Source of the DNA: Pseudomonadota bacterium | GTDB lineage: Bacteria; Myxococcota; Polyangia; Polyangiales; Polyangiaceae | Assembly (NCBI GenBank): GCA_023419055.1 | Contig: JAEZYO010001031.1 | Span: forward strand, 1 to 25,068 | Length of the DNA stretch: 25,068 bases | Direction of reading: 5' to 3' | Part shown: piece by piece, positions 1-6,352 of the stretch | How the letters are laid out: the number at the start of each line of letters is the position of its first letter | Numbering within the stretch: the stretch's first letter is position 1 | The notes under the pieces: model-generated | Seen by the model: the letters and a program-made list of their open reading frames with translations, nothing else | The model's database searches: none | What the model was told of the DNA's origin: nothing | Translations under genes and position numbers: made by a program

Positions 1-33
1 CTGCAGCAGTACGTCGAGCGCAGCACGAGCTAG
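1..33 (+). CDS. C-terminal end of an upstream gene (partial)
   Basis: Frame 1 is open from the first base and stops with TAG at 31-33, giving a tail that ends in YVERSTS. The stop lies 4 bases before the GTG of the RsbT-like gene, so the two are probably one operon. RsbT-type kinases are usually preceded by RsbS/RsbR-type STAS proteins, so this may be the end of one. Ten residues are too few to identify the family. Confidence 0.45.
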   Translation: MQQYVERSTS

Positions 34-37
34 CGCC

Positions 38-487
38 GTGCCGAGGTACGCGATCTCGGACTGGGTGGACGTACTGCACGTTCAGAGCCAAATGCTCAAG
101 TTCGCCCAGGCGCTCGGCTTCTCGAAGCGTGAGTCGGGTGAGCTTGCGATCGTCGCGTCGGAGCTCACCTCGAACGTGCTGAAGTACGGGGTGCGGGGAA
201 GCATCGAGATGGATGCTCTCGAAGACCTTCGCGGCCAGGGAGTGGTCCTGGTCGCGGAGGACATCGGGCCGCCTTTCAAGAATCTCGAGCTCGCGCTGCT
301 CGACGGCAATGACGATCGCGGTCCGATCGATCCGCTCGACATGCTGACGCGGAGAGGGATAGGGGGCGGCCTCGGCGCGATCGTGCGCCTGAGCCACTCG
401 TTTCAGGTCGAGGCGCTGCCGATCGGCAAGCGAGTGCGAGTCACGCGCTATCTCCGCCGAGTGTCGAAGCGGCCCCGCGCGCGCTGA
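38..487 (+). CDS. RsbT/RsbW-like anti-sigma-type serine kinase (GHKL ATPase)
   Basis: This is a 149-residue single-domain protein, close to the usual length of RsbT-like regulators (about 135-150 residues). These cytoplasmic kinases act in partner-switching stress or signalling modules, phosphorylating STAS-domain antagonists or activating a phosphatase. The ATP-binding motifs are in order: an N-box ELTSNVLKYG with E42 and N46, a G1-like EDIGPP at 74-79, and a Gly-rich G2 segment GIGGGLGAI at 107-115. The GTG start fits, because the first residues align with the family's usual N-terminal strand. No strong ribosome binding site is visible, so translation may be coupled to the gene ending at base 33. 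The G1 box ends in P where most relatives have G. A free-standing HATPase_c protein outside the Rsb group is the alternative. Confidence 0.8.
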   Translation: MPRYAISDWVDVLHVQSQMLKFAQALGFSKRESGELAIVASELTSNVLKYGVRGSIEMDALEDLRGQGVVLVAEDIGPPFKNLELALLDGNDDRGPIDPLDMLTRRGIGGGLGAIVRLSHSFQVEALPIGKRVRVTRYLRRVSKRPRAR

Positions 488-547
488 GCGGGCGTCCCCT
501 GCGGGCTCGACGACTCGAGGTCCTATCGGAAAGGGTGAACGAGCTCG

Positions 548-1309
548 TCAGCCGTCAGTGCCGCCCGCGCCGCCCGCTACGGGCATGCAGAGCAGCTTGG
601 AAGGGCCCCCGAACGGTCCACCGCAGTCACAATCGCTGCCGGGATTGTCCCAGCAGTACCACTGACCCACGGAGGGGACCGAGACGCACTCTTCGTCCGA
701 GGCGCACTCATCCGACTGCATGCAGGGGCGCCTCGCGCAACAGTTCTCGTCGTATTCCCCAGTCGCGCTACAGTCGAATTGGCGCTGCTTGGTCTGCTCC
801 AGTGAGCAGGTGGACCGAGGAGCGCCCGTACATTCGGCAGCGTAGCAACCTTTCGGGGCAATCGCTGAGGCGCCCGGGCAGCGTTCCCAGATCCTCGTAT
901 CGAATCCGAGGCGATTGAACGCGAATACCCACACCACTTGACCGTCCGACAGCCGTCTCAGACAAGAGAACCCGTCCGAATAGTACTGTTCCTCCGGCGG
1001 CGCATCTTCGGCGGGTTGGACGCTGCAAGCCACATCGTCGATGTGAGTCTCGGTATCGATGCAATCACGTTCGCTGTCGTAGGGTTTCCCCCATATCGAG
1101 AACGCCCGCGGTCCGCCGCAAGGTGACGTGGGGAGCGCGCCGCCTTGGCCGCCATTGCCAGAGGAGCCGCGACCTCCACTGCCGGAGGAGCCGCCACCTT
1201 GCGCGCCGCTGCTGCCTACTTGATCGGGTCCGCCTGGATTGCGACCCGTGGAACCGCAGGCGGATAGCAGGATGACGCACGCGGTGATGGCGGGGGCAAG
1301 CCGAATCAT
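548..1309 (-). CDS. Cys-rich lipoprotein with Gly/Ser linker
   Basis: This is a predicted 253-residue exported lipoprotein of unknown function. The N-terminus is a short lipoprotein signal ending in the lipobox LSAC (C18). A low-complexity Gly/Ser-rich tether at about 25-58 follows, then a globular Cys-rich domain with many Cys that probably form disulfides. This layout is common in myxobacterial surface lipoproteins. The ATG start at 1309 places the signal peptide directly at the N-terminus. The gene stands alone on the minus strand, 60 bases from the RsbT-like gene, with which it converges. The C-terminal stretch around CMQSDECASDEECV resembles the short Cys repeats of eukaryote-like extracellular domains. 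No enzymatic motif is visible. Confidence 0.8.
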   Translation of the reverse strand: MIRLAPAITACVILLSACGSTGRNPGGPDQVGSSGAQGGGSSGSGGRGSSGNGGQGGALPTSPCGGPRAFSIWGKPYDSERDCIDTETHIDDVACSVQPAEDAPPEEQYYSDGFSCLRRLSDGQVVWVFAFNRLGFDTRIWERCPGASAIAPKGCYAAECTGAPRSTCSLEQTKQRQFDCSATGEYDENCCARRPCMQSDECASDEECVSVPSVGQWYCWDNPGSDCDCGGPFGGPSKLLCMPVAGGAGGTDG

Positions 1310-1429
1310 GGGTATAGAGTACGTCTGTCCGTGATCAGGCCCGCCAAGGCAGCGGTCATTCGACGCGACATGGCGGGATACGATCGATCATGGTCGGAGA
1401 CGCCTGGCTCGTTACACGTTCCGCAAAGC

Positions 1430-1492
1430 TGATTGGTCCAGATTCCCATAACATATGGACCGCTAGAATCGGGATAGGTTGCCGACCAATCA
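1430..1492. repeat. Inverted repeat, 9-bp arms, in intergenic region
   Basis: TGATTGGTC at 1430-1438 and GACCAATCA at 1484-1492 are perfect inverted copies. A second dyad, GGTCCA (1435-1440) and TGGACC (1456-1461), overlaps it. This stretch is more AT-rich than its surroundings and lies in the 256-base gap between the lipoprotein start and the transposase remnant. It may be an old transposon end or an operator. I see no gene in 1310-1565. Confidence 0.4.
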
Positions 1493-1565
1493 CTGAGCCG
1501 CTGTGTCCCGGTGAGACGTCAGTGGCGCTGTTGAAGATGGTGGTTTCTCCGTTCACGGGGCCACG

Positions 1566-2033
1566 ATGATCGACGACGGAGTGCCCAACGTTCTGCCCCG
1601 TCAGCTGAGCTTCGCGCCGACGGCCGCCGAGCAGATACCGCTCGACGGCGTCGTTCTCACCAGCATCGGCAGGGCGCTGGTTCGTCACGAGGTCGAGATC
1701 AGGCAGCACTCAGAGGTCATCGAGGTGCGCTTCCGCAACGAGACCATCGAAGTCATGGAGCGTTTGCGTGGCGATTCTGATCACAGCATCGACAACCGCG
1801 AATCTTTTTGGCCGCTGGTACGTGAGGCGGGCGCGTTCGCTCGCGATCACTACTGCGAGGACTTGCTCCGGCTTCGTCTTTGGCGAACACCGCGCGGAGG
1901 CGAGCGCTTCGACTACGCGATGCTCAAATCGCTCGCACAGTCCCGCTGGAACAAGGCCGAGGCTGCGCATGGCGGAGCTCCTGACTGCGTCCGAGCTTAC
2001 CTACCCTCTACACCGAGCTCGCTCAGTGAGTGA
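1566..2033 (+). pseudogene. Decayed IS21-family transposase (IstA-like, C-terminal part)
   Basis: The open frame carries a segment that looks like the C-terminal part of an IS21-type IstA transposase. There is a beta-strand-rich piece (VRHEVEIRQHSEVIEVRF), then REAGAFARDHYCEDL, like the RKPGAFARYRYREDL type of sequence I associate with IstA. After that come GGERFDY and a short tail. The DDE catalytic core is absent, and the segments are closer together than in an intact protein, so this is a deletion remnant. The start codon given has no functional meaning. The family assignment rests on remembered sequence patterns. The adjoining IstB-like fragment supports it. Confidence 0.5.
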
Positions 2034-2220
2034 TCGCAGCCAGCTTCGCCGAAGCCCTCGCCGTTGTGCTCAACGTCCTCAAGGCCGAGCACTAAGACCA
2101 CAATCAGCGTCACGTCGAGCGCCTGCTGCGGGCCTCCAAACTGCCTCCAGGAAAGGTCGCGGAGCGCTCCCACCGCCGCGGCCTCGCGCTCACCAGCAAC
2201 CTCGTTTTCATCCGGTGGGG
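1969..2220 (+). pseudogene. Decayed IS21-family helper ATPase (IstB-like, N-terminal part)
   Basis: Two frames hold fragments resembling the N-terminal part of IstB, the ATP-binding helper protein of IS21 elements. The first, from 1969, begins MAELLTASELTY. The second lies in another frame from about 2035 and reads SFAEALAVVLNVLKAEH, a TAA stop at 2093-2095, then HVERLLRASKLPPGK. The order IstA then IstB, with slight overlap, is the normal IS21 arrangement. A frameshift plus an internal stop, and loss of the Walker A/B region, mark it as non-functional. From 2221 to 2480 I see no gene and no further recognisable transposon sequence. Confidence 0.5.
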
Positions 2221-2480
2221 TAGCACCTTTTCGTTCGCTCGAGGCGCTCAGCATCACGAGCCGCGGCCCGTACTACTCCAGCGGCAGGGCTTGGCGGCGT
2301 GTAACCTTTCGAAGTGGTTCCTGGGCAAACCGCACACATCACACCACGGAGTGGTCGAGCGCGTTCATGTCGACGCGACGGAGCTCGACGCTCGATGGAA
2401 AATCGCGTCCGAGTCCGATTGGGATCTGCTATCGTCGAGCTTGGACGTTCGGCGTTCCGCCCGAAGAGGGGCGCTCGGCG

Positions 2481-2855
2481 ATGAGAACAATCGGGGACGA
2501 CACGGCAGGTTTCTCGGTGAACGTGATGAGCGGCACGGTCAGCGTCCGCGCCTGGGGCTTTTGGGGAGTGGACGTCGCGCTCGCCTTCCTCACGACGATA
2601 GTCGAAGCGTGTTCGACCGTCTCCGGCGGCGCCTCGCTCGTGATGGAGATGTCGGCCCTCAAACCGATGCGCGACGAGGGACAAAAGTCGTTCAGCGATC
2701 TGATCAGGGCGCTGCCCACGATCGGCATCGTGCGGGCTTCGATTGCCGCGGATAGTCCCCTGACGAAGCTGCAACTCCTCCGGCTCGCGACGCAAAACGC
2801 AGGCAAGTGTCCCGTGAAATTCGTCGCTTCCGAGGATCTCAAGAAGGCGTCTTGA
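2481..2855 (+). CDS. STAS-like small protein, function unknown
   Basis: This is a predicted 124-residue soluble protein. The pattern is a short beta strand (GTVSVRAWGFWG), a helix, a strand ending in VMEMSALKPM, another helix with a Phe-Ser-Asp motif, a strand GIVRASIAA and a C-terminal helix-strand. This alternating beta-alpha fold resembles SpoIIAA/STAS-type regulatory proteins. I cannot see the conserved phosphorylatable Ser with certainty. I chose the ATG at 2481 because an AGAGGGG stretch precedes it and the conserved-looking fold begins soon after; the open frame extends further upstream but overlaps transposon debris. It lies 37 bases upstream of the NTF2-like gene, so the two may be cotranscribed. 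Confidence 0.6.
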   Translation: MRTIGDDTAGFSVNVMSGTVSVRAWGFWGVDVALAFLTTIVEACSTVSGGASLVMEMSALKPMRDEGQKSFSDLIRALPTIGIVRASIAADSPLTKLQLLRLATQNAGKCPVKFVASEDLKKAS

Positions 2856-2892
2856 TCCGGACGACCCGATCCGGAAGAGAGGGAGACATGCG

Positions 2893-3324
2893 ATGACGAA
2901 GGACGAGGAAGAGGTCTGTGCGGCAGCGACACGATTCTACGATGCCATTGAGACCATGGTTTCGGGGGGCGGCCTCGAGCCGATGCGGGATGCGTGGCAC
3001 CATACGGATCGGGTGACAGGCGGACACCCGAGCGGTGAATGGGCCCTTGGCTGGGACGAGATCTGGGCCACGTGGGAGGTCTTCGCGCCGTTTGGTGCTC
3101 CGGGTCGCGGCGGCAGCCGGATCCGTGACCTCACCGCACACGTGTACGGCGACGTGGCGTACACGACGTGCGTCTTCGTTGGGTCACCAGCGTTCGGTGG
3201 CGATTCGCTCGCCTGCACGAACGTGCTCCACCGTGTGGACGGTGTTTGGAAGATCATCCACCACCACGCGGACAAATCACCGAAAATGGCGGCTGCCCTC
3301 GAGAAGATCGCGACCGAGGGATAG
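2893..3324 (+). CDS. NTF2/SnoaL-like family protein
   Basis: This 143-residue protein has the cone-shaped NTF2-like fold signature: an N-terminal helix with a Phe-Tyr-Asp-Ala motif, a W-rich middle (WALGWDEIWATWEVF), a strand DLTAHVYGDVAYTTCVF and a terminal pair of strands with DGVWKIIHHHADKSP. That ending is typical of the SgcJ/SnoaL/DUF4440-type group that includes ketosteroid isomerase-like and nuclear transport factor 2-like proteins. Members range from small enzymes to ligand carriers, and the substrate cannot be predicted here. The ATG at 2893 is preceded by AGAGGGAGAC. The earlier ATG at 2888 runs directly into a stop. Confidence 0.75.
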   Translation: MTKDEEEVCAAATRFYDAIETMVSGGGLEPMRDAWHHTDRVTGGHPSGEWALGWDEIWATWEVFAPFGAPGRGGSRIRDLTAHVYGDVAYTTCVFVGSPAFGGDSLACTNVLHRVDGVWKIIHHHADKSPKMAAALEKIATEG

Positions 3325-3419
3325 CGCTGCGCAGTCGGCTCAATGGAGGCGAGCGGCGCTATCGATGGCGTGCTGGCGAGAGTGCCGCGCGAGCGTCCAG
3401 CCGAGCTCGAAGCAAAGGT

Positions 3420-3812
3420 TCAGTTGAAGGTGCCGCTCAAACGGAGCGGGAAGGGAGCGATCGTCGCGTCGAAGCGCTCGCCCGTGTCGACGATCAGCAT
3501 CTCGTACTCGCCGTACATCGAGCCGAAGCGCGTGCGGAGCGGGCACCCGGAGCTGTACTCGAAGCTTTCACCGGACTTCAGGATCGGCTGCTTGCCGACG
3601 ACTCCGGGTCCGCGCACCTCTTCGATGCGCCCGTTCGCGTCGGTGATGATCCAGTGCCGGTTGATCAACTGGACGGTGGCGTCGCCCTCGTTGCTGATCC
3701 GGATCGTGTAAACGAAGAAGAAACGGTGCTCCCGCGGATCGGAGTGATCCGGGGAGAACTGGCTTTCGACTTTGACGCGCACGCCGCGCGTGACCACTTC
3801 GGACGTCGACAC
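3420..3812 (-). CDS. apaG: ApaG-family protein (DUF525)
   Basis: This 130-residue cytoplasmic protein has the usual length of ApaG (about 125 residues). Visible features are VRVKVESQF near the N-terminus, the FFFVYTIRISNEG strand, INRHWIITDANG, the Gly-rich RGPGVVGKQP loop, and the SGESFEYSSGCPL and GSMYGEYEM segments. Together these are diagnostic of the fibronectin-III-like ApaG fold. In enterobacteria apaG has been linked to cobalt resistance and magnesium efflux, and related domains occur in F-box proteins; the biochemical role is unsettled. The gene stands alone, convergent with the NTF2-like gene 95 bases away. The ATG at 3812 gives the normal family N-terminus. Confidence 0.9.
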   Translation of the reverse strand: MSTSEVVTRGVRVKVESQFSPDHSDPREHRFFFVYTIRISNEGDATVQLINRHWIITDANGRIEEVRGPGVVGKQPILKSGESFEYSSGCPLRTRFGSMYGEYEMLIVDTGERFDATIAPFPLRLSGTFN

Positions 3813-3924
3813 GACGCGGGACTATAGCCACAAGACGCTCGCCGGAGTCCAAGGCCCCTTTGTGACCAATTGACCCAAGACCTGACCCCGTTGGTCGCCG
3901 CGAACTCGGAAGCGCTTCTGTGCT

Positions 3925-3947
3925 GGCCGACTGGTCGGCCGTAAAAT
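3925..3947 (+). promoter_or_regulatory. Dyad operator-like site and -10-like box upstream of the lipid operon
   Basis: GGCCGAC (3925-3931) and GTCGGCC (3934-3940) form a perfect 7-bp inverted repeat around a TG centre. It is followed at once by TAAAAT (3942-3947), a five-of-six match to a -10 hexamer. No good -35 is visible at normal spacing, as expected of an activator-dependent promoter. The site is about 60 bases upstream of the TTG start at 4006. Three TGACC direct copies lie further upstream at 3863, 3871 and 3883. Confidence 0.35.
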
Positions 3948-4005
3948 GCGGGCTTTCGCGTGGTTACCTTGACGCCCACACCTACCTCGGTCACCAAGGC
4001 CCGTC

Positions 4006-4674
4006 TTGGCTGCCTGTTATTTCGACGTCGACGGGACGCTGGTCCGCACCAGTCTCATCGAGCCCACGCTCTTTTACTTGGTGAACCAAGGGACGCCGGT
4101 GCAGAGCGCGCTCCGCTTGGGACGCGCGTTACTCAAGAGTCCCAGCATGGCCATGGCCGAGCTCTGGGATCGGCGCATGTTCAACGAGCTCCTCTTCCAG
4201 AGCTACGCGGGCATGAGCGAGGACCGGCTCGTGCTGCTTGCGGAAGAGGTCTTTCACAAGGTCTTGAAGCCGCAGCTCTATCCCTCTGCCAAGGGGCTCG
4301 TGGAGAAGAGCCTCGCGGCGGGGCATCAGGTCGTGCTCGTGTCCGGAGCGCTCGACTGGATCGCCACCCACCTCGCCGAGCACCTCGGCGCGAACGAGGT
4401 GATCGCGAACCGGCTCGAGATGAAGGACGGCATCGCGACGGGCAAGCTCCTGAAGCCGGTGGTCGCGGGACCCGAGAAGGCCAAGATCGTTCGGGATCAC
4501 GCGCGCGCTCGCGGGTACGACCTCGACGAGTGCTTCGCCTTCAGCGACAGCTACTCCGACGTCCCGATGCTCAGCGTGGTGGGCCACCCCGCCGCCGTGA
4601 ACCCCGACAAACGGCTCGCGATGCTCGCCAAAGCTTACAGCTGGCCGAGCTTCGATCTCTCGCACCCTCTCTGA
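4006..4674 (+). CDS. HAD-IB family phosphatase, first gene of ether-lipid-type operon
   Basis: This is a 222-residue HAD-superfamily hydrolase of the SerB-like IB group, which removes phosphate from small phosphoesters through an Asp-phosphate intermediate. All four motifs are present: the nucleophile motif FDVDGT with D7 and D9, motif II at VSGA with S113, the motif III Lys in GPEKAK (K158), and metal ligands in DSYSD (D181, D185). A helical cap occupies about residues 15-95. The TTG start is well supported: an in-frame stop at 3970-3972 excludes earlier starts, AAGG lies just upstream, and family members begin with this AA-x-x-FDVDGT pattern. It heads a run of four co-directional genes, with an 82-base gap to the next. 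In that setting a phospholipid intermediate or phosphorylated glycerol compound is a plausible substrate, but this is inference. The corresponding myxobacterial gene may be called elbB. Confidence 0.85.
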   Translation: MAACYFDVDGTLVRTSLIEPTLFYLVNQGTPVQSALRLGRALLKSPSMAMAELWDRRMFNELLFQSYAGMSEDRLVLLAEEVFHKVLKPQLYPSAKGLVEKSLAAGHQVVLVSGALDWIATHLAEHLGANEVIANRLEMKDGIATGKLLKPVVAGPEKAKIVRDHARARGYDLDECFAFSDSYSDVPMLSVVGHPAAVNPDKRLAMLAKAYSWPSFDLSHPL

Positions 4675-4680
4675 GCTCCG

Positions 4681-4696
4681 GGCCCGTGTTCGGGCC
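4681..4696. other. Small intergenic hairpin
   Basis: GGCCCG (4681-4686) and CGGGCC (4691-4696) can pair around a TGTT loop in the 82-base gap between the phosphatase and the LarA-like gene. There is no T-tract, so a simple terminator is unlikely. It could protect or partly attenuate the transcript. Confidence 0.3.
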
Positions 4697-4756
4697 GGAC
4701 GCTCTCTAAACCACTCGGCCCTATTTTCGGCCAAATCTGCTCCCGCCGCGTCAGCC

Positions 4757-6352
4757 ATGCACCATCCCAGCCTCGTCACCCTCGAGCGCGACAGCGCCCC
4801 CCGCGTCCTCTTTGCCGGCGATCAGCTGGTCGAAGTCGACCTGCCCGCGGGCACGCGCTGCATCTACCCGAAGCCTCCCATCGCCCCGCTCAAGGACGTG
4901 GACGCGGCCATCCGCTACGCGATCAGTCACCCGCTCGGCAAGGAGCCGCTCTACGCGAAGCTCCGCCCCGGGATGAAGGTCGCGATCGCGGTCGACGACA
5001 TCTCGCTCCCGCTACCGCCGATGCAGCGCCCCGACATCCGGGAGCGCGTGCTCACGATCGTGCTCGAGCTGCTCGCCGACCACGGCGTGGACGACGTCGA
5101 GATCATCATCGCCACCGGCATTCACCGCAAGATGAAGCCGCACGAGGTGCGGCACATGGTGGGCGACAAGATCTTCGACGGCTACTGGCCGGATCGCCTC
5201 TACAACCACGACGCCGAAGACAAGGAGAACATGGTCGTCATCGGCCACTCGCGTCACGGCGATCCGCTCGAGATCAACCGCCGCGTCGCCGAGAGCGATC
5301 TCACGATTTACGTGAACCTGAACTTCGTGCCGATGAACGGCGGGTACAAGTCGATGGCGGTCGGCCTGACGAGCTACAAGAGCCTCCGCGCGCACCACAA
5401 CCCGACCTCGATTCGCAAGTCGGACAGCTACATGGATCCGGCCAAATCGCAGCTCGCGCACGACATCGCCGCGATGGGCCACGTCGCGCACAAGGAGCTC
5501 GACGTCTTCAGCATCGAGACCGCGGTGAACAACCGCATGTTCGCGAGCCCGCTCGAGTTCTTGAGCAAGAACGAGGACGAGCTCTCCGGCCGCGAGCGGG
5601 CCATGTTGAAGGCGCTCGTGGTCTCGACCGGCAAGCTCCCGCAGGCCGCGCGCCAGGCGATCTTCGACCGCTTCCCCGCGCCCTACGGCGTGACCGCCGT
5701 TTACGCGGGCGACGTGGAGCAGGTGCACGCGAAGATCATCGAGAAGAACTTCGAACAGTACTGCGTGCCGATCGAGGGTCAGGCGGACGTGATGGTGACG
5801 GGCATCCCGTTCATCAGCCCGTACAACGTGCACGCTTACCTGAACCCGCTGCTCGTCCAGGTTCTGGCGCAGGGGTACCTGTTCAACATGTACAGGAACG
5901 CGCCGCTCGTGAAGAAGGGCGGCACGCTCATCATCACGCACCCGATGAGCGACAAGTTCGATCACGAGCAGCACGCGCCGTACATCGACTTCGTGCACCG
6001 CTTGATGCCGGAGACGCGCGACGCGAACGTGCTCCGCGAGCGCTACGAAGAGAAGATGGCGCGCGACCCGGCGTTCATCCAGATGTACAGGAACGGACAC
6101 GCCTACCACCCCGCGCACCCGTTTTTCATGTGGTACTGGGGCGAGAACGGGCGCCAGCACCTCGGGCGCGTGATCGTGGTCGGCGCGGACAACGAGTACC
6201 TGCCGAAGCTCTTCGGCTGGGAGACGGCCGCGAACATGAGCGAGGCGCTCTACCGCGCGAAGAACGGCAAGGCGGGTGACCTCTCGGTGACGCTGCTCCA
6301 CGTGCCGCCGATCGTGATGGGCGACGTCTCGTTGCCCGGAGGCGGCGGCTGA
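4757..6352 (+). CDS. LarA-like DUF2088 protein (lactate racemase-like fold)
   Basis: This is a 531-residue cytoplasmic protein, about 100 residues longer than typical LarA. The N-terminal DUF2088 domain shows VAIAVDDI, the ATGIHR motif with H123, a NHDA segment at 150-153, DPLEINRRVAESDL, and then GGYK with K198 and RAHHNP with H213/H214. In lactate racemase the Lys of the matching GGxK carries the nickel-pincer cofactor, and a His in the second motif binds nickel. The usual Pro-His upstream of GGxK, which supplies a catalytic His, is not seen; Asn187-Leu188 occupy that place. The reaction may therefore differ from racemisation. Its stop overlaps the ATG of the multienzyme (TGATG), so the two are translationally coupled and probably act together. 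I believe the ether-lipid cluster of Myxococcus has a comparable gene, but I cannot confirm its name. Confidence 0.8.
   Translation: MHHPSLVTLERDSAPRVLFAGDQLVEVDLPAGTRCIYPKPPIAPLKDVDAAIRYAISHPLGKEPLYAKLRPGMKVAIAVDDISLPLPPMQRPDIRERVLTIVLELLADHGVDDVEIIIATGIHRKMKPHEVRHMVGDKIFDGYWPDRLYNHDAEDKENMVVIGHSRHGDPLEINRRVAESDLTIYVNLNFVPMNGGYKSMAVGLTSYKSLRAHHNPTSIRKSDSYMDPAKSQLAHDIAAMGHVAHKELDVFSIETAVNNRMFASPLEFLSKNEDELSGRERAMLKALVVSTGKLPQAARQAIFDRFPAPYGVTAVYAGDVEQVHAKIIEKNFEQYCVPIEGQADVMVTGIPFISPYNVHAYLNPLLVQVLAQGYLFNMYRNAPLVKKGGTLIITHPMSDKFDHEQHAPYIDFVHRLMPETRDANVLRERYEEKMARDPAFIQMYRNGHAYHPAHPFFMWYWGENGRQHLGRVIVVGADNEYLPKLFGWETAANMSEALYRAKNGKAGDLSVTLLHVPPIVMGDVSLPGGGG

Noticed and set aside
1139..1235. 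Low-complexity CC/GCC-rich stretch
   Set aside because: It encodes the Gly/Ser-rich tether of the minus-strand lipoprotein, so no separate repeat element is needed.
3969..3974. TTGACG as a -35 box for the phosphatase gene
   Set aside because: No -10-like sequence lies 16-18 bases downstream, and the start codon would be too close. The TAAAAT at 3942 is the better candidate.
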